Shown here: one piece after another, positions 20,691 to 33,775 of the stretch
How positions within the stretch are numbered: the first letter of the stretch is position 1
Layout of the letters: the number at the start of each line of letters is the position of its first letter
NCBI RefSeq assembly: GCF_023898315.1
Contig: NC_064614.1
Location: 498,992,109 to 499,056,108 of the forward strand
Direction of reading: 5' to 3'
From: Schistocerca nitens
Taxonomy: Eukaryota > Arthropoda > Insecta > Orthoptera > Acrididae
DNA: 64,000 nt
The notes under the pieces: generated by a model
The model's input: only the letters and a program-made list of their open reading frames with translations
The model's database searches: none
What the model was told of the DNA's origin: nothing
Made by a program: the position numbers and the translations under genes

Positions 20691-21438
20691 ACACATGTCA
20701 CACGCAGGCGCCCCGCCGGATGCGCCAATACGTGTGCCGACTGCGCAAATAGCTGACACGGCGACGCTCGTCGTTCTCGGTACCGATGACAGCTGCTTCG
20801 GGAGTTATTAGGCGCTCGAATCACAAACGACACCTAGTTCTGTGGCATTCAGATTGTTACGAAAGTGTTTCCTATATGATCGTGAATTGCACGTGTTAAA
20901 TACGTACTCAAAAAGCGCCGTTAAAAAGCTAGTGTCTTGCGGGCTCGATCAGTTTGTTGTAAGATGCCATGTGTGGTTTTGTCGTTCACTGACCTCCGCT
21001 GCTTACACACTTTCGGGTCACCGAAGCGTACCGTTAATACTTATCGATTTCTGATAAGAGTTTCTTTGACGTCTTTGGAGCGTTTCACACGCACAGTAGA
21101 TACAGTAACTTACAATACGTTTCACGTCGCAGTTTTCTCCAATTTAAGAGCTTGCAGATGTGAGAATAAGTTGTAAAATAAAATAGTAGCAGCAAATAGC
21201 TCAAGCGGGTATATATTTACTTACCTAATATCGCAACCTGTTCCCGTGCAAATTTTTACACTCGTCACCATGTATTCTTGCGTTTAAAATAATGCTTTAT
21301 GCTTTCTTTAGTGATTCACGAGCATAAAATTTCCGTGTAATTTTCGTCTTCAGTCCAACAAGCGGTATGTGCAGCTTCCAACAGTTTTCAAATTTTTTTT
21401 CTGTTTTTATCCTTGAAATTCGCAATTAAATTTTTTTT
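20691..21438. other. Unassigned; possible start of an intron
   Basis: AT content rises steadily after the CpG-rich block. Small overlapping ORFs at 20842-21176 have no domain. Confidence 0.4.
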
Positions 21439-21763
21439 ATTCCAGTCTTTGATCACAGTATCAATTCTTTAGACGATGACAGTTTTCAGTCAGTAATGAG
21501 CATCCTCAGATCTTTTTATACCATGTACTAAAGTGATAAGACCATAATGGCATCGTCAAAACATATAAATGTAATCAGCACAGCATCGTCACATAGCTCT
21601 AAAATAAGGTGACGATGCTGTGCTGATTATATTTACATGTTTTGACGATGCCATTATGACCTTATCACTTTAGGACATGGTGTAAAAAGATATGAGGATG
21701 GTCATTACGGACTGAAACCGGTCGTCGTCTAAAGAATTGATATTGTGATCAAAGACTGGAATT
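21439..21763. repeat. Long palindrome (arms about 154 bp, 16-bp loop)
   Basis: Left arm 21439-21592 starts ATTCCAGTCTTTGATCAC; right arm 21609-21763 ends in its reverse, GTGATCAAAGACTGGAAT. Arms differ at scattered positions, so the hairpin is not brand new. Each arm carries a module near its outer third: on the plus strand of the right arm, GAGGATGGTCATTACGGAC then GAAACCGGTCGTC (21698-21728); the left arm has a worn reverse copy. Confidence 0.9.
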
Positions 21764-22511
21764 TAAAAAATCTGACAGTATTGAATCACCGTGCGTATAC
21801 ATGATTATGTCGCAGTTAGTGAAAATCGCAATTAGTTCTCTGGCCAAAATGGTGGGTGTTTCTATTTATCCGTTGACGGTGTTCGTTTTGTAATTTTTAG
21901 GGGGAAGACTGCAAATTTTGTACTGTCTTACGCCAAAGCGACTCACGAACTGATATTTCATATTATATATATCCCGTGAAATAATTATAAACTTTTAATT
22001 TTAATTCATGTACATTAGGTCTCTTTTGACAGTCCACGTCTTTCTGAGACGTACCATACTACGTCTTCCTGACGATGCAAACGCAATTTTAGTACGCGAT
22101 TTTCGTGCAGTCCTGTAACATGTTGGGTCCACTTGTTATGGTAAACATCAGTTTCCGTCGTAACGAATGTGTATCTAATTTCTTTCGATGTTATAATTTC
22201 TCCTGTTATCTCTTTTGGAACAGTCCTTCAGTTCACATACAAACCTCACTTCTGTTGCCGAGGTACACACACTTCATTTTCAATAGATTTTTCTTCTGGA
22301 TTCGAGACGGCATCATACTATCAAATGGTCCAGCACTGGAACGCTCTTTCAGATGGCTTGCATCAAGGACGCTCTCTATACAGTAAATATAAGTGAAGCG
22401 GTAGCAGATGCTTGCAAAACCTTAAGGATTGTATGGAAACTGACAAGCACGTATACATCGACTTCGTGCCCAATCCTTAGTGTTTGTACCGTTAATTTCT
22501 TCGTGCCTGAA
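21764..22511. other. Unassigned
   Basis: Overlapping ORFs of 61-93 codons (22105-22538) on the plus strand; none has a recognisable domain or codon pattern that I would trust. Confidence 0.35.
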
Positions 22512-22775
22512 TTAAGCGTTTTGCTGCCAGAGGAATAAAAAAACGTGTAGAGTCACATTAATTCGTTTATTAACAACGGAAAATGTTCCCTCGACGCCTG
22601 TGCGACAGGAACATAAATACTGGGCTGCCAATCCCTTCGCGTTTGTTTCGTGAATTAGCTTATTCGTAAATTGTTTTGCAGCCAGAGTAGTCAGGAAACA
22701 CTTAGTCACCTTACTTCGGTTGTTAATAATTGAAAACGTTCTTCCGGAACCTACGCGACAAGAACCTACACACCA
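22512..22775. repeat. Diverged tandem duplication, unit about 155 bp
   Basis: GTTTTGCTGCCAGAGG ... GTTCCCTCGACGCCTGTGCG (22519-22610) recurs as GTTTTGCAGCCAGAG ... GTTCTTCCGGAACCTACGCG (22673-22758). No coding content recognised. Confidence 0.6.
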
Positions 22776-22859
22776 CACGTACTTTTAAAAACAACTGAGT
22801 TGATGATCTGGTCCTGCGGCCCAGTAACTGTATTAATACTTGCATTCAGTTATTCGCCG

Positions 22860-23190
22860 ACGGCACATCTACCTGATACCGGAGAGGGTGGTGAATGCGT
22901 AATTCGTCGAAGAGACACGTTTACGTTCACGAATACTGTTGCGCAACGCGGGCCTCCGGAGACGCGTCGGTGAGCCGGAGGGACAGGTGCACGTACGACG
23001 TGCGTGGCACGCACCCAGCCGCCAGCAGCGATCCGGCGATTATCGCCGGAGCCCGGAGCCGCCAGTCGCTGTGGGAACGGGCGGCCGCGCGGACGCCACC
23101 ACTCGGCCAGACAGCACGCGCCGCCGCCGTCTTCACTGCGTACACCAGTCTCGCAGTTGGCAACGAGGTCAGCATACAACACGTAACAAT
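22860..23190. promoter_or_regulatory. CpG-rich block 2
   Basis: About 330 bp rich in CG dinucleotides (CGCGGGCC, GGAGACGCGTCGG, GGCGGCCGCGCGGACGCC). Five overlapping ORFs in four frames indicate composition, not coding. I found no initiator with a matched DPE here. It could be an alternative promoter or 5' exon of the same locus as 19.8-20.7 kb. Confidence 0.5.
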
Positions 23191-23886
23191 ATATTCTGCA
23201 AATACCGTTCCGTAATTCGGCGTTGGCGATCTTGTAGTTTTTCATTTTTTGTCTTCTCCGCCGTGCACAGAGCTGTTCGTGGCTGTCTATTAAAATGTCA
23301 CTAGTTTGTTTTTATATATTTGCTCTGTACGAATCGATTCGCGGGCGTGCTCTTATCATCAGGTGCCTTTACTTTAAATCACGTTTACACGGAAAATGTT
23401 TCTGTAACTCAATTCAGTAGCTATGTACCACTTTCGTCCTGTCTGAAGACAAATTGACCATACTGGTCGGAGAATGAAATCATGTGATCAGCAATGTGCT
23501 CGTTGTGGCTGACTGTTTACTTTGAAAAAATGTCAGATAAATGGGCTGCGCAATCTTGAAAGGCAGTATGGCTCTCTTGCGACACATTTAAAAAGGCAAG
23601 AACATTGCTTGTTTATAGCAAAAAGTTACGAATGTGGTAGTTCTTCTTTAGTTTCTTACACTGAAGAACTTCACCGTCTTCAGTTGCTTTCGCACAGCTG
23701 AAAGTCGCACGTAGTTACAAAAGCAATTATCATGTAAATATAATTTAACGTAGAACCAATTGATGATCACGGTGTGTCAATTAAACGCATCACACTGATA
23801 AAGGAATTAAAATAAAATAGCGCTTCATACCTATTTCCAACGGCTTCTGTTCTAATACAGTTCAACCTTCAATCGATAAAAAATAT
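23191..23886. other. Unassigned
   Basis: AT-leaning, no recognised feature. Confidence 0.4.
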
Positions 23887-23972
23887 CTCTCTCTCTCTCT
23901 CTCTCTCATTGGCCCACACACACACACACACATACACATACACACACGGAGAGAGAGAGCGAGAGAGAGAGA
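23887..23972. repeat. Compound microsatellite (TC)n-(AC)n-(GA)n
   Basis: TC array, then AC array, then GA array; the outer arms are complementary and could pair. Confidence 0.9.
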
Positions 23973-24009
23973 AAAGACTCATAAGACTTTGTTCTTTTTC
24001 ATATCTTTG

Positions 24010-24681
24010 CTTCACGGTAAAAGATAACAGCCAAACAGTTGCAGGATAAAGATTTATTACAATTCTTGACCACGGTTTCGATACATCTAAATATACCTTC
24101 ATCAGAAGTAAAATACATCTGAACAGGAAGAAAAAACTTTACATCGGAAGTGAGAAAGAAAAAACATTATAGCTTGAGTAACTGTAAAATTACCAGAGTA
24201 TTATAAGCACAAAAACTTTTAGTCACTAAAATCACATCCTGCACAGGAGATACATTAAAACAGTTGTGCCAAAGGCGTCGTCAGTAGTTAAAACATCATC
24301 TCCATTTATACAACATAATTATGGACAAAGGGCTGATGCGAACAAAGCATAACACCATTATCTCGCCTGAACTAGCGTGAAGAGGGTGTGAAAGCCCTAG
24401 GGAAGACAGTTTCACCGAGAGAGGGCACTTGTGGCACAATTGTTTTTATGTATCTCCAGTGCAGGATGCGATTTTAGTTTTTGTGCTTATAATACTCTGG
24501 TAATTTTACAGTTACTTAAGCTATAGTGTTTTTTCTTTCTCACTTCAGATGCAAAGTTGTCTTCCTGTTCAGGTGTATTTTACTTCTGATGAAGGTATAT
24601 TTAGATATACCGAAACCGTGGTCAAGAATTTTAATAAATCTTTATCCTGCAACTGTTTGGATGTTATCTTTTACCGTGAAG
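24010..24681. repeat. Long inverted repeat (arms about 250-260 bp, 161-bp spacer) with hammerhead-like modules
   Basis: Left arm 24010-24270 and right arm 24432-24681 are reverse complements with scattered differences (outer ends CTTCACGGTAAAAGATAAC / GTTATCTTTTACCGTGAAG; inner ends near CCTGCACAGGAGATACAT). In the right arm 24586-24623 reads CTGATGA, one extra A, a 7-bp hairpin (GGTATAT/ATATACC, loop TTAG), GAAA, then CCGTGGTC. The left arm holds the same module on the minus strand (24105 down to 24068); there the 3' side of the stem has changed but still pairs through G-U. Such ends suggest a Penelope-like or similar retroelement; no coding sequence lies between the arms. Confidence 0.85.
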
Positions 24682-27600
24682 TGTTTCAACAGTTGCTGTT
24701 TCAGCCATGTTTAAAATCTTGTCATATCTTTGCAACTGAAATTCCTACTAAGAACAGAGTTATTTCTCACGCAGACTTTCTGATGTATTACTAGACCAAT
24801 TGGATTGTTGAATGGCGAAATCTGTCAATGATCTTAAAAAGCAACGTTTGTGTCAGCCTTTCCTATGTACCTTTTGAAGCACTGTTAGATCCTTTGGATT
24901 TCAGTTACTAATCAAAGCTCTTCATTGAGTTGTTAAAAAGTCTCAAAATCCGCAACGTTAATGTTTTGCTACGTCCTCGCATACAGAATCGCAATGTAGT
25001 TCTTTCACATGTTTGCCCTGTACATAAACTGGAGACGCAGTGCTTTGTACAAGCCGAATTTAGAGCAGGCGTGCGGATCTGTGAACACCAGACACACTGC
25101 GATGTCATGGACGAAGGGGCAGCACGTCATTCACAGATACGCGAGCCTCCGTTTTGACAGCTTAATTAAGCCGCTACAGTCGCAATCTAATTCCCTGGCG
25201 ATAAAGTTGCGCTTCGAAAAGTAGACTGAAGGTTAATAAAAACTCAGTTTTCAAGACAGCTGACAGAATTTTTGTGTACACTATATATCGTATTGTACTA
25301 TAATGCCGAAACGTGAAACAGATAACCGTAGAATGACTGTTCGACTTCTCCAAATAAATGCAGCGCTCTAACCGTGTTGTTACTGAATACTGTTAAACAT
25401 GTTTGGGACATCATCTTGTCAGTATCAACATGGATACGTTCCTAATATATTTTCTCTCGTAGGTTCAGTGTTTTCTTATAGTCACATCATTGATGTCATG
25501 GCCGAACGACTGTACTCACAATTTTTCACAATATTTTGCTGCATAAGATCTGCTATCACCCTTGGTAAAGACTTCAGAATGTGAATCATCCGTAGTGTTT
25601 AAAATACTCTTAACGGAGGCAAGTTTCTATTTATTAAATTCCGTCAATTTGTGGGATTGGAACTTCCCCTTCCCATAAATTTTTCTAGCCGGAGCTTCGT
25701 TCCTCTTTATGTGGACCTGTAGTCTTGTGTTATTCATCGAGAGAGGTGAAACTTCGATTCACTTCTGTCCTCCTCGCTTGATTCACGCAGAAACCAACAT
25801 TCTGTTCTTGCAAGATGTTTATGTACTCTACATCCCTCAAGATTGCGCATTTTTTGCACCCTCCAATTTCCATTTTTTTCCACCATAGTTGTAACTCACT
25901 TTATTCTGTAGAATTATAATACATTGCTTACAGTACACACACGATATTGCGGCTGTCGATAATCTTCGTTTTCCTCGTTCGACCAGTCTCTCCTCAAGAT
26001 CTCAAATAATAATTGGATTTTTCTCGTTCTGTTACATTGTTTCCCGTTACTGTTTGTAATCTTAACGATACTCATGGAACATATTCTAATAATGTCGGTC
26101 ATTTCTTTAGATAGTATATACGTCACAACGCTCGCCTCAATTTTGGTAGCACTATGTCTAGAATCTCACGTTAATAACTGCTTTGAGTTGTGTCTGCTAC
26201 AGAAATGGTCACGCGACCGTGTTAGATGAAACAAGTGTATCAGAAATCGATTTTGATTTCGTTCGATGCTACTTGTTTAGCTACTCGGTTCCGTTCAAAT
26301 TTATTTCGTTAAAGAAATCTATTATGTTCAGATTCACATCTGAATTTTTCAGAACCATTTAATGTTGAAAACTTACGCAGTAAACTATTTGGTATTATTT
26401 GAACAGTCCAGTTGATGCAGATATGATTTCAGAGTATTTCTTAATAAGACATAGTATCGAAGCCAAATCACGCGCATTACATAACTCGAATTGTAGATGA
26501 AATATACACCAGTGGGGTGTTGTAAGGGAAATTTGGGTACAGACAATACAGCACTGAGATTTCCAATTGTTCAATCTAAATCTTAATAGGAGTAAACTGA
26601 TTGCGTAGGACATGCGACGGAAAATAATTAACAACGCTTAAGAACGGTTTATATCCATATTGGACATACATAATTGTTCAAATTCGTCTTTTACACCTTA
26701 AGAAGCAGACACCTTCTCTTATCAGTCTAAAAGATTTTGTTACTAAGTTTTATTATTACCTCTGTTAGCTAGACTTCAGTCACAATAATTTTATTTGCTG
26801 ATGAGGTAACAAAGTTCTGGAAATTTTCATGCATTATTCTCTATTAAATTGTAGCGCAACAGTGTTGAAGATTCTGAAAGAATCGATACACATTTGTGAT
26901 CACAAGGGAGTTTAAGTACGACTGTAATTTTGTACTCTCGGTTTATTATGGATTGTTCTAAGGAAGTAGCAATTTCTAGTAACTTACTACGTGCACCGTG
27001 AATATTTCTGAAGCTGTCTACTTGATTACTAGAATTGAAACGGATTCGACTAATACCGCCGACGTCATTATACGGAGTATACGAAACACCGTGCTCTCGC
27101 TGTTATGACATTTAGCATCTAGACATCTAGATGCGTATTTTTCGTCAGCTCCAAGCAGGAACACCAAAATCAGCTAAAGACACTTATAAAAATTGCCTGA
27201 AGCGGTTCGTACCTGGGAAAGGATATAGATTTGATCCCGTTTCGATGATCTGCGAGTCATTCTGTTTGTTTCGTTATTTGAGTAGCTGCTCAGTTCTTCG
27301 CAGAAATCTGATCGCCATCCTGTCTGTTCGGTCAGAAAATATCGCCACAACTTTGTGAAATAAATGAATGGTGTCACTTGAGATAAATGCCGCTGGTGTT
27401 TTCTGAGGAAGTGTTTTATATAAGCTGTCGGTACAAAACGAATCACAAGCCGCGTAGATTTTATTTTAAAATTCTGTCAACATGACATTGGTTTTCACGT
27501 GATATAAAATATGCTACAGTGTTTCTCAAGGCTCATCATCTCGTTTACTTTGGGCTCTTTGTTCAAGTTTCGAGACCCTTGTGTCACATTAAGCTATCAT

Positions 27601-29178
27601 TGGGTCTCTCAACGCTGCTTGCAGATTCCTTCGACAGATTCCGTGCGTGTGTTGTAAGGAACTTACAGGCATTTACAAAATAAATCTGTTATTAAGAAGG
27701 CTGAATTGAGCACCACAGAAGCGCTGTCCTATGTCCTTATCTCCCTCTGACTCTAAATCTGACTCATCCAGACGGGACCTATAGTCTAGCCTACTGCAGA
27801 TCTCAGTAACGAGACAGCAGTTCCAATTGTTTAAACCTTTCATATAAGGTTAGTGCTGTTTGCATGATTATACGTATGTATTTGCTGAGACTGCGGATTC
27901 ACCGACGTCAGCAAGACGTTAAGCTCGAACCTTACTTCTTTACTTTTTTCGAAACGATAATTTTGTCGAATAGTCTAAATATCTTAATAACTGCGACTGG
28001 GCACCTACAAAATGACTACTGAATGAAAACGAGGCATTCTTCGTCATTAGGACCTTAACCCACCGCATTTATCGTTTCGTAAACCGAACAGCATCTTATT
28101 ATCAAAGTAGTATATGTTTTGGCGATGTTTAATGTACCGTATATGTATTTATATAAGTATATTTCAATCGGCAAAACAGCCACAAAGCACGAGTAATTAC
28201 TATGCACGTTATCGAATTCCTAAGATGTTGTCTAATACCTCTTATAGCTGCAACTGTTTAGCGTAATACAACATTTTCAGTGTCAGAAGTTCTTTCTCAC
28301 TTGATCGCTAATTTTTGTTGCGTGCACTTACATGAAGATAATCCTTTTTGTTGACAGCTCCGTTGAACACAAGAAGGAACGCGTAACTAGTAACATTACT
28401 GACGTCAAGAAATACTTCTCCGATCATTTGCGTATTCTGTCCGTTTTTTAAATCGTTGTTTTCTTTTTAATAGCAATAGCGCAATACTTTAATTGCAGTT
28501 GCGTGTCTTTTGTGTTAAGGGCTTTAAAAGAGAATGAAACAAGACAACATTCAATGTTCACTTTAATTAGGACGAAAACTGAGAGATTTTAAAACTTGTA
28601 ATAAGTGAAAAAGCTAAACTTAATCTCGAGTGCCAGCAGATCGATTTCCGTCACGCTGTCCACAGACAACGACATATTGTTAAGTATTGGTTTGGTGAAC
28701 TGTTAGCAAGCATACTATTTGCAGAGCTTTGGACAGCCTGTGACTTACGCATAGTTAACTTGGTTAAAATAGTCGCCTGTTGCCGGGAATTCGACGCCGA
28801 ACAATTTCTCATCGGAAGAGTCAATGGTTGTCTGTGGAATTAAAGGTTATGTCTAAATTAAAATACTTTGACTCCTGCAAAAAATCTACGGTATTAATTT
28901 TATCTTCTTCCCGTTCATATATTTTGTTGTTATCAGAAGTGGATCATTTAAGTGATGTTTTCCGTAGTGCTTGTGTACGACTCGAGATAATTATTTCAGA
29001 TTCTGCTAAATCGTACATTGGAATATTCTTTAGTAGACGAAACTCGTGAGTTCTGATAGGAAGAGTGCTATACTGTGTTTCCTAAGAAAGGGTAAAATTT
29101 TGCGCTACTCGAAAACGATTGACTTATAATTACTGATGAGAAGCTGGGCGCTTGTAATGCTGCAATAGCTGTTCCACT
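24682..29178. other. AT-rich unassigned region, 4.5 kb
   Basis: The longest stretch without a recognised repeat. ORFs do not exceed 90 codons and overlap on opposite strands. It may be single-copy intron or intergenic DNA, or contain repeats too old to see by eye. Confidence 0.45.
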
Positions 29179-31965
29179 GTGAGGTCTCGGGATTTATCAA
29201 TTCTAATAATGTCTATATGCGCTAGGAATAGGAAGCTTACTGACACTAGAAGTGAACAGCAGCGAAATCCTAAATTCAGATTGGAATACATTTATATTCG
29301 CAATAACAGGCTTGAACCCAATGTTGGCGGCGTATTTATTACTGTAAAGAAGGCGATGATATCTGGTAAGGTTATTATAGATTCCGAATGCGAAGTACTG
29401 TGAATGAAGGTAAGCATCAAAGGCGAGTCATACATGGTAATCGGATGCTTTTCAGAATGCCTGCCTCTGGAGCTATAGGGGCAGAATCCTTTAGGTAATA
29501 CCTGAGGAAGGTAGCGGGTAAATTTCCTGCTCTCCTGTTGTAATAAAGGAAGGCTGCCATTTGTCAGCTACTAAAGCTAGTACCACAGTCGAGAATTCGT
29601 GTAAGATTGTTCTGAATCTCGTCACCAGAATTTTTATTGTCTGTGCAGCAGCGATCTTTTGCGCCAATGCGTATTGCTCTCTTTCTCTGCTGCCAGTATT
29701 TCGTTCATTATCGATTACTCTAAGAAGGGATGAAATTTTAGAGCTCTGTATCGATTACTGAAGGAAGTTAGATCTGTCCTTACTTGGGGTAGGAGATTGT
29801 CCCTTTGATTATTAAAACATCGTATCGAGACTTGTGGACTATAACTGAAAATATCAATAGATGTCTACACTACACTTATGCTGTATTACAGCACACGCAT
29901 AGTTATTCCGAGATTGGAGGATTACCTGTTTCTATCCTTTCAGGCTTAACATTTTTGTCATGATTCATATTGTCAGTTAATGGTGCAGGGAAATCGAAAA
30001 GCTGCATTCGGTGACGAGTTTAAACGTATTATTCCTACTATTTCTAAATTTTATCCACGACAACCATTACCATCACAATCGAGCGAGCATTGCACAACAC
30101 CAGTGACTACATGGGGTTAAAATCATTGTTGAGAAAGGTAGGAAAATATTTTTGCTTGACATATGTACCGGGAAACAGAATACAGATTATCTGAACAGTC
30201 ACATCAAACATTCATCTCTGAGGATGAACTTGTGGAGGACAAATGGACAAAATTCAAAATTATTGTGCAATATCTTTTAGAGATGTGTCTGCCGAGGAAG
30301 ACTGTAAGGTGTGGAAAAGATCCCCCGTGGTTCAATAGCCGTGTTATAAAGTTACTGCAAACCAACGAGAATTTTAGAAAGTATTTAAACGAATTCAAAG
30401 TCTAGTAAAGAAGGAAAGGTTAAAACGAAGGCAAAATTAGAATAAGGAAATCGCCGCGAGAAGTGTGCAGTGATTTCGAAGGTAAAATTCTGATACAGAT
30501 CTGCAGTTTTCGGCTCACATAAAGTCAGAGAAAGTATAAAAATAATTTATTCAGTCACTATGTGATCATACTAGTGCCAAAAAGGAAGATATCTGGCAGA
30601 GGACAGTAATACTGAACTCCTTCTCCCGAAGATAGTAAATGTATTCCTCCTTTCAGTGTTCGTACAGATGCCGAAAATATTGAGATAAGTGATCGCGGAA
30701 TAGAAAATTAATTAAAGTTGCTCAATAGAAGAAAGGAAATTGCAACTGATGAAATATCTATAAGATTCTACACAGATAACGCTAAATAACATCGTATGAA
30801 GCTGCGGCACCGAAGTCTCCCAAGCAATTGTAAAAAAAAAAACAAAAAAAACGCAGGTCATTCCCGCTTTCAAGAAGGGTCATCACACAGATGCACATAA
30901 TTAATATCGCTGACGTCAGCAGGTTCCGAAATTACTGAACACGTTTCATGCTTGCGTATTACGACGTTTTTTGGAAAACAAAAATCTTCTCTATAGTAAA
31001 CACATGTATTCAGTAAAACATAAATTATGCGTAGCTGAGCTCGCTCAGATCGAGAGAACGGTAGACAGGTACAAGTAGAGGCCAAGTACCTTGTCTCGTG
31101 GAAGGTGTTCCCTACAGTTCCACGCTGTCGTTTAGTGAACACAATACGAGCCTTCCGACTGAATTAAGAATCTCCTAGCAGAGGGAACCCAACACGTCGT
31201 TCTTAACGGAACAAAATCGACACATGTAACAGTTACCTCGTAAGTAGTCCTAGTGAGTGTTATTGGGCCGCTCCTATTCATTATACCAAAGTCCCGTAAG
31301 GTTCTTCGCGGATAATTGTGTGGTATGTGGTAAAGTTGCACCAACAGAAAATTGGTAAAATGCAGAAAGATCTGCAGAGACTGCAAAATGACATGACTAC
31401 GTAAAGAAATGTAATGCATTGCATGTAAATACTCGGAAAGAGCCATTAGTCTGCAACTGTAATATAAATGTCTACGAGACTGTATGGAAAACCAATGGCA
31501 GACTGAGACTCGTTGGAAGATTCCAGAATTCTTCTTGTTCGAATGATACTCGAATATTGCTCGTCAGTCTTGGACCCCTACCGCTAAATACTAATAGAAG
31601 AGATAAACAAGATCGATAGGAAAGCGAGGTGTTCAGTCACGGGTTCGTTTACCAAGGTTGCGGAGATCAAGCTTCAAACTCCAGGGATAATACAGAACAG
31701 ACGCTGTGCATCACGGAGAGATTTATCGTTAAAACTCCTAGAGGGTAAGTTACAGGCTGACACCGACAATACACATCTCGTGAAATAGCTACGTAATTAG
31801 AGAAATTCAAGGTTTACCGCTGGCCATCCTTCCACGAAGTACTTCCAAGTGTAATAGGAAGGAAGGGAAATGACAGGGATTCCGAAATACCCTTCACAGC
31901 ACATAGTAAGGTGGTTTGTGGAGTGTTGATACAGACATAGATGTTCTCCTTGAAAGCATGTATGT
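29179..31965 (+). mobile_element. Old LINE copy (Jockey/CR1-like, locust type), about 2.8 kb
   Basis: Successive decayed ORF2 parts in the right order. Endonuclease remnant at 29280-29400 (LEPNVGGVFITVKKAMISG, VIIDSECEV). Linker at 30163-30405 (VEDKWTKFKIIVQYLL, then LPRKTVRCGKDPPWFNS; usual P.K......PWWN). RT N-terminal trace at about 30870 (IPAFKKGHH). Fingers/palm region at 31180-31420 (TQHVVLNGTKSTHVTV is visible). C-terminal part at 31500-31760. The 3' end has GTGGTTTGTGGAGTGTTGAT followed by a worn TAGATG tail (31913-31950). Frames are broken throughout, so it is inactive and old. Same LINE type as 16655-19165 and 34320-34867. Confidence 0.72.
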
Positions 31966-33775
31966 ACCGCTTCGAAGGCCATTGATTGTTATTTCCTAAT
32001 GTAAAACTAGCAGCTCCTCAAAATCAAAATATGTCATGAATCTCTTTTGCTGCGGAACTGTTTAAATACCTCATTTGAAGCAGAAAAATGTCACTTCTCT
32101 TAGGGATATGCTTCATCACGGACGTACCGGTAGATGTTTTAGTAATTCTGCGTCTGCGGTCGGTGATCATCATACTATTACGATACAGCGGCGTTTAAAT
32201 AGCAAATGGCCGTGTCTCCTAACATATCGAATAAGAAGTCAAAGACATCCAACGCAATTTTCACTGTAGTCGTAAGTATAATCTAGTTGATTCGACAGCA
32301 CGAGTACGTGCATTTTACGACTTTTTACTTGATTTCATAGTAAAATTGATTCCACATTGAAGTAACAGTTGATTCATATCGAACACCCTCAGCTCATTCA
32401 ATGATGAGGGTCTGAACAGACGTATATTTAATTATTGTCTGCTCTCCAGTGTTATACGAAATCTACTTGCCTATACGCTAGCTTTGTCAGTGGGTTTATG
32501 TCTCAAATGTTTTTGTCAACAGCTATCTGCTGATTGACAACAATTATGTTTTCAAAATATATTATGCCGAACATCGTCGAAAGACAGGTGCTCTACGTAT
32601 CGCCACTCACAAAACACTGCTGAACGGGTACTGTAGATTTTGTTTCCAAATTTGTGTCTGATGTTGATGTAAGATTCCCAGAGATGATATTGTGTGTCGA
32701 ATGTGTCCAACATCAAATCAGAAGCCATATAAAATATATAATTACGTTTTCTGAAGTCTGTATACCATGACTCATATGAGTTGTAGTGTTGTTCAATGAA
32801 GCTAAGTAATTATAGCATTTATGGGATATTCTGCCAATACATGGTGGAGCATAGGTATGTTTAAAAACTATAATGCACAGTACTAATGTACCACAATAAC
32901 GGTTTATTTTATATTTTGTTGTTCTTAGACACACTGATAGCTTTCCTGGCTGCTTATGTGGTATATCTCGACTAGTGGTCTTACGTTGAGTTCTAAAATT
33001 TGCGATTGAACCAATTGTGTTGTGTTGTGTTCAAACTTGTTCATTAATTTTCTGTAAATGACGAACAGTTGAGCTACGTTAGCAAATTTGATAAGATTTA
33101 TGAAACATTCTGTCGATACTTGTAGGAGCATATAAGTATTGATAACCGAAATACACAGTATTAGTCTTAATATAAAATAAATATTATTGTGGCTTATTAA
33201 TATAATGTATTTTAGTTTTTAATAAATGATTACAGTTTTGTTGCTTTTGCAATAGTTCAGGGCACCTAAAGTATGTAATCCTCGATTAGCAAAATTATTC
33301 CAACAGCAACCAACCGTCGTTCAACTGCTTTATTAAAATGGTGACAGTTTCGCTCTTAGACTTTTAAACAGAGGTAGCGAATAGAATGATCAGTAACACG
33401 GAGTTTCTTTTAGCTAGGATACCAATTTTCATTCATTCAGATAACCGGTAATGTTCATTATCGTGCGTAAACCTTCTTCCTGGTCTTACTGTATTCGTTC
33501 ATTTCAGTTAAACGTAAGCAAGATACCGGTATCGGTTAGGTAAATTAACTTTATAACATGAAGGTGATTGTCTGCTGGAACACATATCACTTTCACTGTA
33601 TGTGTGCCATAAAGTTCATCGTAGTGTTTCGTAGGAAAACTACATTGTGCTGTTATCCAGTACAATGGATGGACATACACTCAACGTTGAGTTGAGCGAA
33701 AGATTGCACTTGGTGAAAATCCAGATGGCCCGTATTATAAGAGGACAACTGAGTGACTATAACATATAAAAACTT
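31966..33775. other. Unassigned, AT-rich
   Basis: 1.8 kb without a recognised gene or repeat; only short ORFs. Confidence 0.4.

Noticed and set aside
24586-24623. A canonical, active hammerhead ribozyme
   Set aside because: One extra base between CTGATGA and stem II and a very short stem III; reported as hammerhead-like only.
28780-29049. 89-codon plus-strand ORF as a host exon
   Set aside because: No domain, atypical composition, and no convincing splice sites or neighbours.
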